From the NCBI GenBank assembly GCA_905221605.1, contig CAJNDS010002070.1, positions 338,296 to 402,295 of the forward strand: a stretch of 64,000 bases of DNA, in the 5' to 3' direction. This stretch comes from Symbiodinium natans (lineage: Eukaryota > Sar > Dinophyceae > Suessiales > Symbiodiniaceae). The notes beneath the pieces are model-generated. The model did no database searches. It saw only the letters and a list, made by a program, of their open reading frames with translations, and was not told where the DNA came from. Positions within the stretch are counted from its first letter, which is position 1, and the number at the start of each line of letters is the position of its first letter. A program made the translations under genes and the position numbers. Of this stretch, positions 41,337-53,049 are shown one piece after another.

Positions 41337-41636
41337 GTGTTTCACGTTGCAGTGGCAGCCTCTGAATTGCAACGTGCTTCAGGGGCTCATCAAAGGCATC
41401 TCGGCTTTCGTATGATGGAAGAAGACACGAACAAATACGTGCCATCAATCGAACTGCCTGCAAGCGGCACGTGCTTCACTCTGACAACTTTCTTTTTTTG
41501 GTATGGGGATAGCGGAATGTGTCTTGAGCTGCATGCGCGCAAGGACTTTGTTGTTCATATTGCAGACTGTCACGAATGTTTCGATTTCTTTCGGATCCTT
41601 CCCCGAGCCCGGTCCGAAATCCGCGCTCTGTCGTGA
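41337..41636 (+). CDS. Candidate exon, 99 codons
   Basis: Open to TGA with ELPASGTCFTLTTFFFWYGD and HARKDFVVHIADCHECFDFF, varied composition and no low complexity. Two other frames in the same interval (one per strand) are equally open, so the call is tentative. Confidence 0.3.
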   Translation: MFHVAVAASELQRASGAHQRHLGFRMMEEDTNKYVPSIELPASGTCFTLTTFFFWYGDSGMCLELHARKDFVVHIADCHECFDFFRILPRARSEIRALS

Positions 41637-42280
41637 GAGCCCTTGTCGGTCCTCTGCACCTTCTCGGTCTTTGCGGCTTCGGCTCCGCAGCTTGTTCTTG
41701 GAACCTGTGAGGCCCGCCCGATCCGCACATAGCTTGCAGGAAACTCTTGTCGTCTGCACACGCACTGACATCAACGTCATCTTTGACCATCTCAGGCTCC
41801 ATAGCGGATCTTGAATAGCAGATGCACGCTTGAAAGTTGGAGCGAATTCATCGACAACCTGTGACTCTGCAATTTCCTATGCGTCCTAGCCCCATCCCCT
41901 ACATCGAGGTCTAGTCTGGGGGCACTGCTTCCTAGTCAAACGTCCCATGACAGCGTTCCTTTCCGATGCCTGCAGATGGGAGCTGTGGAGGCAAGCACCC
42001 GGAAGCCTAGACCACCAACCTTTCATGGCTGGCAGTCTTACTTTTTAGATGTTTAACTGGCACATGTTTTCTTCGTGCCAGCGTGCCCCGATCCCCCGAT
42101 CCCAAATGCTCCGCCGCGGAGTGCTGACAATTGCTGAAATTCGGGGGAATGCTTGAAGTACTTCGTTTTCGTGGGCTGATTAACTTAGGATGCAGGGTCT
42201 TTGGCTTGCGGCGAGACGGTCCCCGAAATGCATGCCAAACACTAGAAAAGCACAAGGCTTAAGAGCTGTCGGTTTAGGAT

Positions 42281-42610
42281 TCAGTGTTCAGCGTGTTCAG
42301 GATGGTTCTGACATTTGAAGCCTTGTATGGACGGCCTTTCAGTAAGCAGAATCTCGATGACTAAAGCAGCAGTGCAGCTGCGAACAACAGATTTGTTCGG
42401 CAGTGCCGTGAGAGACGGTCGTGTCTTTTGCGCATGCGAGGCAAGTCGTGCCGACAGGTGCTGGTTAACAAACAGAAGAAGTTCCAAAGAAGCAGGACTA
42501 AATCCTCTGCAAATCTCGGCTCCCAGCAAAGCTTTCCTGATTGCAACAATGTGCAGTAAGGTATAAAGTTTAGGGACATCCCTGACCGAGACGAAGCGCC
42601 ACAATCCCAA
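42281..42610 (-). CDS. Candidate exon or small gene, 109 codons
   Basis: The minus frame has helical segments (VPKLYTLLHIVAIRKALLGA, then PASLELLLFVNQHLSARLAS). The opposite strand is open over 42,315-42,566. No motif recognised. Confidence 0.25.
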   Translation of the reverse strand: MGLWRFVSVRDVPKLYTLLHIVAIRKALLGAEICRGFSPASLELLLFVNQHLSARLASHAQKTRPSLTALPNKSVVRSCTAALVIEILLTERPSIQGFKCQNHPEHAEH

Positions 42611-42936
42611 ACCAGGGTCCTGCCAATGTCCTCTTGACCGCTATCTCAGGGTACCAGGGGTTAAAGCCCGAAGCCGTATAGACCCAAAGTCGTCAAGTCG
42701 TCAAGAGATGCGGCAGGCCCAGGCCGTTGTGGACTCGCCCAGCAGCTCCTCCACAGAGCACCTTTGCATTTGACTTTCGGGATTCGCATGTTTGGGGAGT
42801 TTTGTTGTCCAAGAGGGCACGCAAGGAGCGGACTTGGATGTAGAAAGAACTCGAAATCAGAGCAGAGATTTACCTGTCGGCAGGCCTGGAACCCTAAACT
42901 CGATAAGCCAGGGTAGCTGCGAAAGCGCGGAGCTTT

Positions 42937-43404
42937 GTGTTCTTATCTGGGGCTTGGGGGGATGAGAATGTGCAAGGCTCAGGCATCCTCCTTTGGACTC
43001 TTACAGTTGCAGCGTCGCCGGCTCTCTTTCGGCCGTTGCTTTTCCGGCCAGGGTTCACGGCCAAGGGATCAACACACCTTGAAGGTACAGCGACGATGGC
43101 CACCATTCTGCAGAGAGGCTGGGCAAGGGATGGGAGATGGGCTACTGGAGAAGGCCAGCAGCAAGGAACTGCCAAGCATAACCCTGAAAGCTACGCCGCG
43201 AATCCCTCAGACCTTGCCAGCATGATTCTGCGTTTCAAGGGGGCAAGTGCTCGAATGTTCAGGCAAGCACTTGGGCTTAGTGACATGCTTGCATGTTCGG
43301 GCGTGAGCAGCGACCAGAGGTACATGTTCAATTCGAAAATGAACCGCACTAGGACATGCTTCCACATATCTGTAATGTCTATAAGTATACCTATATATCT
43401 GTAA
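42937..43404 (+). CDS. 155-codon open frame
   Basis: Reads ATMATILQRGWARDGRWATG and SDLASMILRFKGASARMFRQ in the second half, ending just before an A+T microsatellite. The first ATG in frame is at about 43,095, which would give roughly 103 codons. Overlapping frames exist on both strands. Unrecognised. Confidence 0.3.
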   Translation: MFLSGAWGDENVQGSGILLWTLTVAASPALFRPLLFRPGFTAKGSTHLEGTATMATILQRGWARDGRWATGEGQQQGTAKHNPESYAANPSDLASMILRFKGASARMFRQALGLSDMLACSGVSSDQRYMFNSKMNRTRTCFHISVMSISIPIYL

Positions 43405-43650
43405 ACCTCTAGATCTACATATCTATAGATCTACAGATCGATATGTCTCGGCATTTCTCTGGAACACATGTGAAGAAGCTTTTGAGCTCATCGTGAATAT
43501 CGGAGTTTTCGCAGCTTCACATCAGACAAACAGAATCAATGCAGCAATCTGAATCGCAAATTCAGGTAGAGCTGGAGAAGAAGAGCGGTAGATCATGCGG
43601 GCGGGGGTGATTACATATATACACATATATATATATATATATGTTTCTTA
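43376..43650. repeat. Short A+T microsatellites
   Basis: Repeated tatctata, tagatctaca words (43,380-43,442) and a (TA)n run at 43,613-43,642. The intervening sequence has no gene. Confidence 0.8.
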
Positions 43651-45590
43651 TACAGAGACACATGGCGGGCGCCGGTTGACGCGACCTGAAGCGTTCTGCG
43701 AAGCCGCGTTACCAGGACCAAGCAGGCGAAGCCAAACTAGGAGGCGAAGACGCATGGCGAAGCCGTATTGCGAGGACAAGGTTATGGGACAGGCGCAGAC
43801 GTATTGCGGGGTTGAGGACATGCGGCCTTGTCCGTTTCGGCCAGCGTCCCTTCGCCTAGCTTGGAGAGAGAGATATAGCGAGAAATCTAGAGATGGAGCC
43901 GAAGGCGAGCTGCTTCCGAGAGCAGTGAGCCGGAGCCCAGGGTTGGTTTATGGGGGCGGGGGAGAGGGAGGGACTTCTGGTCGCAAGGTGATGGGATGAA
44001 GGGTTTTGCAGGCGAACTCCTGGCAAGTTGTCGTTAGTTGATGGTCGAGCACATCATGGGTTGCCCAGGGCTCTGAGACTCGAGGGCTTTCGAGGGCCTG
44101 TGTGGAAGTCCGAAGCGCAAAATCTCATCCCCCGGAAAAATTCGACCCAGCAGGGCTGGAAGCTTATGTTCTTGTGTTTCTGAAGCCATGCAGCTTTAAC
44201 CCAAAACCTTTGAACCGTTCGCTTCTCTGGTGAGAACGGCCAAGTATGAAGGCTTCAAGGGAATTCAGGGCTTCAACAGATGCCTTTTTTTTACCTCGTC
44301 TACCAGAAAAGAGCACATCGGCACGCTGAATCGCAGACAAGGGCAACCAACCACTGCAGAACTTCGGCAAGCCCCGCGTGCCCCCATTAAGCTCCTTCAA
44401 CCGCAATGCCACATCCACAAAATCTTCCTCATGAAAGCCTCCGCACCCCCTACCCTCGCCCTGTGCTGGCCTAAACAGTCCAACTCGATGCCCAGGTCTC
44501 TTGAGACCTCCGCGAGACGTGAGAAGGCTGAGGCATGTTGGAAAAGGCTTAAAGGCTTCAGTTGCTTTAGTCAACTCTAGTTGCTCAGTTCGAGGGTTTT
44601 TTCGTTCGGCTCCCGATATCACAGGCATGAGTGTGAGGTGTTCGTTTGCAAGTGTTCTCCAAACCTCCACACTCCAACATCTGCGAATTTTCTAATCCAA
44701 ACCAGGAGGGTTCAATACCGGAAAACATTCTGCAATGCCACCGAGCTTCTGACGCAACAGTTTCAAAGGCATCTTCATCCAAGTAGCATTTCCTTGGCTA
44801 CACCGCTCCGTGCAATGGGACAGATGAAGTGTATGTTGGGGGGATGACTCTGGCACTTCGAACTGCACACCAACCGCAAACCCGGCCGAGCCCAGTGAAC
44901 CTCAACACTTTAGATGTATTGCGCAGCCCTGCGCTGCTTGTTGCGAATGTCATGAGTTGGCATTTTGGGACATGTCGGCACATCTTGCAGAGTGTTCTCG
45001 CGGTGTCTTGCTAGGGTCTGTGTTCGGATATCCACCAATGCACACGTTTCAGGGAATGCCGCTTTTAGTCTTCTAATTCTAAGCCCAAAGCCATAAATCT
45101 CGACAACGAGCTTTCTTTCTTTCTTTCTCAGGTGGCTAAAAACAGTGGTGGGATGAAACTGAACACGGAACCTCATCCTGAATGCAAACAGCCTTGAATC
45201 TCTGCACCCTCACCCCCATGGCCAGGTCGTGCCCGGCTCAGCGTGGATGCTTGCCGGCAATTTGTTTGAGAGCTTGAAGCAGAAAAAATGCCTGAGTGCC
45301 CGAAAGAGACTGAAAACTGAGGGCTTGCTGCTGCTCCGATGTGGAAAGAGGGTCGAAGCAGCTGATCTCTGCCACTCTCCGCAGGCTTCAAGGGCCTGAA
45401 CGGGGCTGCAAGGGTGCCATGGTATTCCATGGTTTTTGCATGCCGCATCTACGCAGCCCACGCATTCCTAGGATGGCCTTGTGTAGTTGCCCCAAACCAC
45501 CCCACCTTTATATTAGCAGTTCTTGTTTGGGTCGATATAGTACCCCCGATCAGAATCCCGATTGACACCCTGACACCCCACCTTTGAAGC
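43651..45590. other. No gene resolved; gcgaagcc-rich block at 43,695-43,815
   Basis: A basic plus open frame covers 43,660-43,999, but its sequence is built from recurring gcgaagccg and gaggacaagg-like words. Further on, both strands are open in several places (44,164-44,670 minus, 44,230-44,580 plus) without specific support. A tcttt repeat lies near 45,112-45,128. Confidence 0.4.
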
Positions 45591-45851
45591 TTGGGAAGCT
45601 GCGTTCACAATGAAGAGGCCCAGCTCCTCCGCGCAGCACTCCCTCCGCTCCAGTATGAGGCTGGGACCTTCGCGCTTGCTTTCGGGTTTCTCCAGTGCAA
45701 GTTTTTCAGATTGAGATTACGTGCAAGGCTGCAGTTGCACGCCAGCAGGTCTGCAAGTTCCGGGAGCTTTGACGCGGCTCCACTCCAGAAGGAGAAGGAG
45801 GTGCATTCCTTTTGTCGTCATGCTAGTTTGGAGGAACGCATGTTAACATGA
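45591..45851 (+). CDS. Candidate exon, 86 codons
   Basis: Contains CVHNEEAQLLRAALPPLQYE and FRLRLRARLQLHASRSASSG and ends in TGA. The composition is normal; no splice sites or copies confirm it. Confidence 0.25.
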   Translation: MGSCVHNEEAQLLRAALPPLQYEAGTFALAFGFLQCKFFRLRLRARLQLHASRSASSGSFDAAPLQKEKEVHSFCRHASLEERMLT

Positions 45852-46082
45852 ATCATGTCTGATAATTCCACACAGTAATTTCGCGAGTCTAACAGCGACG
45901 ACACAGCACTCATGCAACTCATTGGACAAGCACGACAGCTGCGTATGTTGCTGGAGAGGGCGGGGTGCTGCATGCCTTCAACCCCCTGGTCTGATTGAAG
46001 CGCAAGTGGGCCTCATTTTGCGGCAATGGCTTCTCAGGAAGACGATGCTTCTGCAGTTTGCCTTTGAACAACCATGGCCTCC

Positions 46083-46397
46083 TCAAATGCTGCAAAGATC
46101 ATGAATCATCCAGCCTCCATTGTGTCTTTCTTTCTCAAACCTGAAGCATCTGTCAAACAGAGCATGACCAGGACCCTTTCTTGCAAATGCCAGCAGCACC
46201 TGGGCCGACTCCAGCCAGTCCATCAGCGGATGCACCGCCAACCGAATTGCCCGAGGCGACGCCAGCATCGACAAGGCACCAATGTTCAATTTGAACGGGT
46301 CTAAAGAACCGATTTGTCTATGTTTGTGTGTGCAGTTCGCCTTTCGATGGGAAATGCAAGCGAACTGGTAAGGTGAGCTTTGAGAGCACGAGCTCAA
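46083..46397 (-). CDS. Candidate exon, 104 codons, frame uncertain
   Basis: The minus frame reads DPFKLNIGALSMLASPRAIR and HPLMDWLESAQVLLAFARKG. A second minus frame over the same bases, after the acceptor-like ggttctttag, reads EHWCLVDAGVASGNSVGGAS. At least one looks coding, but they exclude each other. Confidence 0.25.
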   Translation of the reverse strand: MSSCSQSSPYQFACISHRKANCTHKHRQIGSLDPFKLNIGALSMLASPRAIRLAVHPLMDWLESAQVLLAFARKGPGHALFDRCFRFEKERHNGGWMIHDLCSI

Positions 46398-47469
46398 ACC
46401 ACGCAGGTCCCAAACCCTCGACCGCCGCCTGGCGAAGCTGCGTGCAGCCGTCGCCCTGCACCGCCCGAGTAAAGAGGCAGTTGCCCCTCATCAGGAGATA
46501 TCAGGAGTGCACTTCTTCAACACAGGGCTTCACGGATTTATCTTAGGATCTGCGGTGCTCCTGACGCCTGAAGGTCGGAAGTCGTCCCCGTCAGGTTTTT
46601 CTGGGCTAGCCGGAGCAATTCATGTAAACTCTCAAAACAGCTCGCGGCCGAAAGCCTATTGGCAAGGTTCCTGCCGCAGACGACAGCGATACAAAGTCCG
46701 AGTCCGCATACTCTGCGCGGAGTGACGCTTGGCGGTCATAAAAATAAAACGCTTTTACAGGATTTTGCCACCTTTTTCCTAAACTTCCGAGGAGGCCAGG
46801 TTGGACCCAACCATAAAAGCCCCGGAGCACGAAGTCCCAGACTCCACAGCACAACTTTGCAGCATGTTGGAACCCTGAACTTCAAACTCCCCAATTCCGA
46901 AACCGCAACGTGCCAACTCCGAATCACTTTTGTGTTTTTTGAAGACTCGGTCAGGGAGCCCAACGCAACTTGAAAGTTCCGATGTGTTTTGAATTGAAGG
47001 TGTCCGGAAGTGGTCTTGGGGCTTAGTATCATCTAGGAATCTAAGAATTTAAGAATCTAAGAATCTAAGGTTCAAGGCTTGAGGTTCAAGGGTTCAAGCT
47101 TTGGTTGCTCTACGCTCTGGTCGACACATGAGCGGTGCCTAGCAATGTCTAGCACATGTGCCCGAGCCTTTTTAACTGAATCTCAGAGGCCAAGAAGCAA
47201 CCACTCCGCTTCCCCCCCAAAAAAATGTTGGGCTGTAGAAGTGAGGATTTCTCAGTTCAGACAGCCGTGGTCGCGCAGCATAGCCAAGCACAGCCACAAG
47301 ACGCAGCAGGTGGGCATGTGTTTCGGTGGGCACTTGCAGCAGACGGTGGGTGAGAACCACCTTCAATGGGAAGCCCGTCTTGCTCACTCGCACAGAAGAA
47401 AGGCGTACCTAGGAGCTGACAAAATGTAACCCCGACAACAGTTCACAAAGTCCTAAAGTGAGACCCTAG
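46398..47469. other. No gene resolved
   Basis: Unique sequence. A short tandem of aagaatctaa words lies at 47,038-47,070. Open frames are short or overlapped. Confidence 0.5.
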
Positions 47470-48090
47470 ATGAAGAGGGTTGCAGACGACTTTTGGTTGA
47501 TTATAGGTCCGGTGTGGAGAGTGGAGAAGTTTAGGTGTTCCTTGGCTGCGGAGGAACCTGTTATGGTTTTTGGTTGTGCCCCTGAGGCCAACCAGCCCAG
47601 AGGATGTGAAATGCGCCCAGGGCCCAGGGCGGGAGCAAAGAACAAACGCGCCCTTGGGGGGCCGTCTGGCCCCGGCAGAGGATCCCGCAGGAGGGGACAG
47701 AAACAAAAACGTCCTGGGGACTGGGTGACAAAGCCAAAGCAAAACCCAGATTCGTTGAAGGCCAGAATATTGGTCTCTTGGCAAGTCCAACCCAACCATC
47801 AACCTAACCATGCTTTCCATCATTACCCTTCCGCGTCAAAAGCAAGACCTTACAATCCAATAAACAAGATTTGGCAGGTTGAAAGTACTGGCACTGTTGC
47901 AGGTGGGGGGGCCCAAGGGCCCAAGCCCACCACTAACAATGCCAAGCCAAAGCTCAGCCAAAGCACGAAGCCCTGGCAAAGCCAAGCCAACCAGACCATG
48001 ATTTTCAACCGAGTACGCCTAAGTACGCCCAGGTATTCCGGAGTACACCCGGCTACAAAATCCCGTCACTTCTCAAAGGTGGCTTCCTAA
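47470..48090 (+). CDS. 206-codon open frame, Lys/Gln/Pro-rich
   Basis: Starts with ATG (MKRVADDFWLIIGPVW). The middle is basic and Gly/Pro-rich (GPGRGSRRRGQKQKRPGD); the end has repeated caaagccaa words that give KPKLSQSTKPWQSQ. Length is above the local background, but the repetition and an open minus strand (47,443-47,823) weaken the case. Possibly an RNA-binding-type basic protein or part of an old element. Confidence 0.3.
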   Translation: MKRVADDFWLIIGPVWRVEKFRCSLAAEEPVMVFGCAPEANQPRGCEMRPGPRAGAKNKRALGGPSGPGRGSRRRGQKQKRPGDWVTKPKQNPDSLKARILVSWQVQPNHQPNHAFHHYPSASKARPYNPINKIWQVESTGTVAGGGAQGPKPTTNNAKPKLSQSTKPWQSQANQTMIFNRVRLSTPRYSGVHPATKSRHFSKVAS

Positions 48091-48241
48091 ACTGGGAAGA
48101 AGAGCCGCTCGTACCCTCCGGTCTCTTCTACACAGTCTCATCCCCGGTTTTACCCGGGCATGCCCGGTCACACGGTTATGTGCCTTTGCGCGGTGTTTCC
48201 CGTCACAGTGACATTCAGCAAGGTTACGCCGAAACAAATCT

Positions 48242-48254
48242 GGGGGGGGGGGGG
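48242..48254 (+). repeat. G13 homopolymer
   Basis: Uninterrupted G run in otherwise unique sequence. Confidence 0.95.
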
Positions 48255-48664
48255 CTCCCAGGGCCTGACCATGCCTCAGCAGCAAGGCAACCTTTGGAAG
48301 GATCACGAGTGCTGCAATGTGAATGAAGAAGGCGATGGACAGGATTCAGAGCCTATATGACCCAGCACAAGCTGCAACTCACGGCGTTGCAGCCTTGGAG
48401 CAGTCAGAGATGCTCCCAACGTACACCATCTGCAGCATGTGAACAAACAAAAAGTTGCAGCCGGTGAGCAATCAGAAATTAGCAGCCAGAAATGTTGTCG
48501 TTGATAGCTTGTAACAGTCATAGATGCAAGAGTTTGAAACATTGGAGCTCGCGAACATGCTGTCAAGAAGGCATAGTTGAGTGCATTCGGAACCTGAGAG
48601 GAAGTGTGTAAATTTTAAATTGCCCCTTCCACGCCGCCACCACCATAAGGAAGATTTCCGTCAC

Positions 48665-48990
48665 GAGATGAGTCAGGAATTCACAAGCGGGCATTCTAGG
48701 CCATTCTAGCCCGGATGTAACTGGCATCCGGCCTAGAGTCCGCCAGCGCGCCTTGCAGCCGGATGAGATGCGTCAGGAGTTCATAGCTGGGCATCCATCC
48801 GGCGTTTTACGGTTCGTATTGCAGAAAATCGATTTTGCAACCGCCAGAGCACCGACAGTCCAAAAGCGATGACACTTTCACATTTCGTGAGCCCAGACAC
48901 GCAAAAGCAAGACAGTTTCGCGTTTCACGAGCCCAGACGCCCCAAAGTGCCGATGGTTTGGCATTTCGTGAGCCCGGACGGCGCTGGCGC
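48665..48990. repeat. Short direct repeats (~100 bp x2, ~45 bp x3)
   Basis: gagatgagtcaggaattcac (48,665) recurs as gagatgcgtcaggagttcat (about 48,766) in related context. Next, three units of about 45 bp share ttcgtgagcccagac (48,890-48,990). Open frames over the second block are products of the repeat. Confidence 0.75.
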
Positions 48991-49867
48991 GGGACAAAAA
49001 GGGAGCCGAACAAACATACGCGACATTACCCTAGCTGCGGATACCACTGCCAGTTCAAGGCACATCACGCTGGCATATGAGTGGCAACGATGTGGCAAGA
49101 CAGGGTGCTAAACACAACAGTCTTGTTTTGGTCTGGCAATGTCTGGCATACGTGAGTGTGAATGATGTGAACATGTTGGGGAGGCTTGAAAGCAGCTCTG
49201 AAGACCTTCATCCAGGAGTTTGTCCGTGGGCGCGAGTTGCACATGCCGAGCAAGTGCCCGGGCAGCAGCGGTGTAGGAGCGCAAGAAGCCCTGAGCTCAA
49301 GCAAGAGTATTGTGGCTTCCCCCAAGTCTCCATGGTTTGTGTATTCAATTTCAAAGAGTCCAGGGACAATTCAGTAGATTCTTGACCACTTAGCAAGCTG
49401 AGCTTGAGCCACAGAAACGCCTGAATCCGATTTGATGCCAAGCCTTAAACAACAACATCTAATCCAAGAACTCAAGTCCCAGAGTTTGTGACTAGACTTC
49501 TCGGTCCTGAGCCTTGAGCCCAAATTCATGTGCGACTCTTCGATCAGGGCGGGCCTCAAGGGCGTCGTGTGCAAGATCACCAAGGCGCCTGTGCTTCGCA
49601 AATACCTTAGACTTTTGCCCTTAACCTGATGCCCTTCAAGTTGGCTTTTCCCCCACTCCAAGAAAAACAAATTAGAAGGTCACCAGATTGTTCCAGGGGT
49701 GTCTAGAGTTTAGGTGTCTAGAGTATAGACAACCCTGGGTCACGAAGGCCTTGCTCATGAAAAAGTGAGAGTGACGGAGAGATATTGTCATAAGCTCTCA
49801 TGGTGTCAGTAGATTTCAAGTTTCAAGGTTGAGGTCAAGCTTTCGTTCAGAGGCCCTCTAGTAAGTT
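48991..49867. other. No gene resolved
   Basis: Unique sequence. A plus frame at 49,077-49,385 and minus frames at 49,065-49,670 are open and overlapping, with no splice support. Confidence 0.45.
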
Positions 49868-49902
49868 GACAACGGCGACAACAGCGACAACGACGACAGC
49901 GT

Positions 49903-49936
<34 letters not shown>

Positions 49937-49975
49937 TGCTGCTGCCACGACGACGATGACGACTACAACGATACC
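49868..49975 (+). repeat. (GAC/GACGGC)n trinucleotide repeat
   Basis: Imperfect run of gac, ggc, aac and tgc triplets with a period of three throughout. It translates to Thr/Ala-, Asp/Gly- or Arg-rich strings according to frame. It may be a coding low-complexity tract or simple sequence. Confidence 0.85.
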
Positions 49976-50280
49976 CTGCCTGGAACACCGCATCCTGAAT
50001 CACTGAAGTCACTGAAGTCAAGGTTTCGGATGTCTCGGGTCAACCCTCAGCCCTAAACCCTCAAGTCGGAGCCGCCACACTCTGGATTGAAGACATCCAT
50101 TTGGTACTCTTGACGGGAGGCTGTGGATGCTTTGCTTGTCGGCGATGGGGCTCGTGCGGTAGCGCCACTTGGGCAGAAACAAGTTGCAAGCTTGGGGCCT
50201 GTGTCTGTGTCGATGTTTGTGCACGGGTGCGCGTGCTTGCGCGTGTGTGTGTATATATATATGTTCTATATGTTTATCAG

Positions 50281-50455
50281 GTCATGTAATGTAATGTAGT
50301 GTAGTGTAATGTCATGTAATGTAAGGTCATGTCATGTAATGTAATGCAACGTAATGTAATGCAATGTAATGTATTGCAATGTAATGTAGAGTAGGATCAC
50401 ATAGTCTAGTATAGTAAGGAATAGTAGAGTAGAGTACGGTAGAGTAGAGTATTGT
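50281..50455. repeat. (TGTAA)n then (AGAGT)n pentanucleotide repeats
   Basis: Imperfect pentamer arrays, first tgtaa with variants such as tgtag and tgcaa, then agagt/aggat, preceded by a short (TA)n at 50,248-50,262. Confidence 0.9.
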
Positions 50456-51784
50456 GCAGGTTTTGATGTTGGTGACTCTCACAGGGATCTTCAGGATGCC
50501 AAACAGGGCAGGAGCAAGCCAGTGCAGTGTATTCGCCCGCTGTTCTGGTCTGGGGATGGGGTGGGGGGTTGAGGATTGATTTGACCTCACAAGGCAGCTT
50601 CAGGAATTAAACGGTAGGCTCTCGGTCGGCCGGCAGGGAAGAATGCCCTCGTCATGCCCGGCATGAGGTGGAGTCCCCATTCTGTGCCAGCAGTGCTTCT
50701 AACTCGATCCTGCATCACGATCGGAGACTCTAGCAGGCACATATGGGGACATGATCCGATTGAGTCACATATAATATATTGGGTTTTTTATCCTAGGTTC
50801 CGCGCTGCAAACCACGAAGTGCAAAGACTGTCCCACGCTTCCTCCAAACCTTCCTCCCTTACAGGCCGTTTCCGGCCCTTGCAGGCTCATACAGGGCCTG
50901 AGGCTTCCGGGGTCAGATCCAGCTTTGTAGTGGCTCATAGCATTGACCTCAAACATGAGCACCGGAGCATGAGAAGAGATTTGGAGCCTTTTGCCATGGG
51001 GTGCCATTGAGCAAACTTTCCCAAGGCTGGTGGACATCCAGCAAGTACACCGTGGGCTCGAGGCACTCCCCCTGAGCCCTGGAAGGCACGTGTTTGGAGG
51101 TTGCTTCGGTTCTGGGTGTGAAGATGTGAGTTTGCGGGCCATTGTGCTTGCGTTTAAAGGGTCTCCGGATGGATTTGGGTTTTGTTCTAGGGCACAAGTT
51201 CAAGAGCGGGTGCCAGCTGCGTTAGGGGCTTCCGGGTGTCTCAGGCGGACAAACAAACCCAAGAAAGCTTCGACCCCAAGCAAGCCGATGTAAACCCTAA
51301 AAACCCTCTCAAAGGAACTTGGGCATCGAGCCCGACGGCTGCTGGTTTGCAGAAGGGCTTAGGGATGCGTGGGAATATAAGCTACGTGGCACGGAGTGGC
51401 TTAGGAGACCTCCAAGCCAATTGGAAGTCGATAAGGGGGTGGCCATGGATTGAAGCGAATCTGCCCAGAACTCCGCATCCTCAGGTTTAGGCTCCGAAGC
51501 TTAGGGGCGATCCCGGTGCTTTACTACGACTTCTCTTGAGTCCTCACTGTCCTCAGGAAGTCACCCCCAACCCAACCCCGAGCCAGCGCAAAACTCAGGC
51601 AACTGGGTCGTGCTGGAGTTGAAAGGCGGCGACTGTCTAAGTTTCCACCTGGGCCACGCAAAAGGCCCCCAGCAACGTGCAGCAGCGCAGGATGTCTGGT
51701 TCCTTATACCAGAATGATTCAGTTGTAAATGAGCTTCTACCTACCTTCCAGTACGTTACGAGCGCCCACAGCAACCACTAATAC
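50456..51784. other. No gene resolved
   Basis: Unique sequence with overlapping open frames on both strands at 50,654-51,293. Nothing separates them by inspection. Confidence 0.45.
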
Positions 51785-52165
51785 ATGTTGCCCCACTTGC
51801 CCCACTTGGCATTCTGGAAGAGCGAACTGATGTTGCCCCACTTGCCTCACTTGCCCCCTTGCTGGCCCAGAAGAGCCACTTGCCCGCCCGGCCCGCCCCA
51901 ACCACAAGTCTGCCTCAAACTGAGCTGCTTTTGTTGAGGCAGACAGCTATACCCGGCAGACTTGTCATGAGGCAAGCGGGGAAAACGCGGCAAGTGGAGC
52001 AAGTCGGGCAAGTCGGGGCAAGCGAGGCAAGCGAGGCAAGTGGCAGAATTCGCTTAGCGGTGCAACATGGAGCAAGTGCGGCAAGTGGGGCAAGTGGCAC
52101 ATATTGTTTCCGCTTCCGGAACAAGGCAAGTGGGGCAAGCCGGGCAAGTGACAGAAAACAGCTAA
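51785..52165. repeat. Palindromic element: CCCCACTTG arm, stem-loop, CAAGTGGGG arm
   Basis: The left part (51,785-51,900) has several gccccacttg-type words; the right part (51,970-52,150) has many ggcaagtggggcaag words, the reverse complement. Between them gtctgcctcaa (51,907) and ttgaggcagac (51,937) form a perfect 11-bp stem. The design parallels 9,824-10,150 with an unrelated sequence. Confidence 0.75.
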
Positions 52166-52525
52166 CGGTGCACGCGCATTGGCTACATTGCGAGCGCCAA
52201 TCGCAAAATCTGAGCGCGTTAAGGGCATAGAACTTGTGCTCCGCTACAGAAGAGTTCATCTTACTACCTTCGGGGGTGCGCAGATCTCTCATCATTGGAT
52301 GCTTGCAGATCGGCCGCCACCGGGGAAACTTTCATAGTGATGGCTGTGCGTGTGGGATGAGGGTTAAGCCCCAGATGTAGAGTTAATCGGGCGGTACTGG
52401 GTGTGACAATTGGATGGTGTCCGCGAAACTTCACCGGGTTTTCGAGGAGGTCCTGGCACCTACAAGAGTTTCCGCCGCGCATATTCCCGATACTTGCCGC
52501 CCGAGCATAGAAACAAAGCTCGGCC
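52166..52525. other. No gene seen
   Basis: Unique sequence between the palindrome and the next open frames; nothing distinctive. Confidence 0.5.
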
Positions 52526-52873
52526 TTGCTGGTGCAGTTGATTAGAGTGTCATGCTTTGCTCGAAGGCACTATCGCATTTCCGACCTTTGGCATAAAAAA
52601 TCAACGTGCTTCACTACTCTGCCACCCCATAGTGCACGAAGGGTCGGACGTCTTTTGTCTGTGGCCCTTGTGCATGGATCCGTTGGGCCCTGCACCCCGA
52701 CAGCTTCAACCACGGGTCATAAGCGCAGTTTACACTTCGCCACATTACATGGAAGCCCCTTTACACGCATCAACAGTTTACTCGGCCGAAGCACAACGAA
52801 GCCAGTTCAAACGAGATTGAACGCGAGAGAACAAGAGCGGCAAACAAGCAAAACCAAACAAGACGCCCCCTAA
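52526..52873 (+). CDS. Overlapping open frames, status uncertain
   Basis: Two plus frames are open over the same interval: a basic one (RRHYRISDLWHKKSTCF) and one ending earlier (52,820) that reads VFCLWPLCMDPLGPAPRQLQ and STVYSAEAQRSQFKRD. Neither has splice support. Confidence 0.2.
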   Translation: MLVQLIRVSCFARRHYRISDLWHKKSTCFTTLPPHSARRVGRLLSVALVHGSVGPCTPTASTTGHKRSLHFATLHGSPFTRINSLLGRSTTKPVQTRLNAREQERQTSKTKQDAP

Positions 52874-53049
52874 CTCACACAAGTTTGGAGGAGTTTCGCA
52901 TTCTTTGACAGGCGCCGAGGATTTTGCTCTATTCATGCGACTGCTGGTTTCCATGAGGAGGTGCACCGAGTTGAGAAGAGTTCGGGATCTGGATGTAATT
53001 TCGAGGCGGTTGAGGGCTTTCCGTACTGTGGTCCAGAAAGTGCGGCAAA

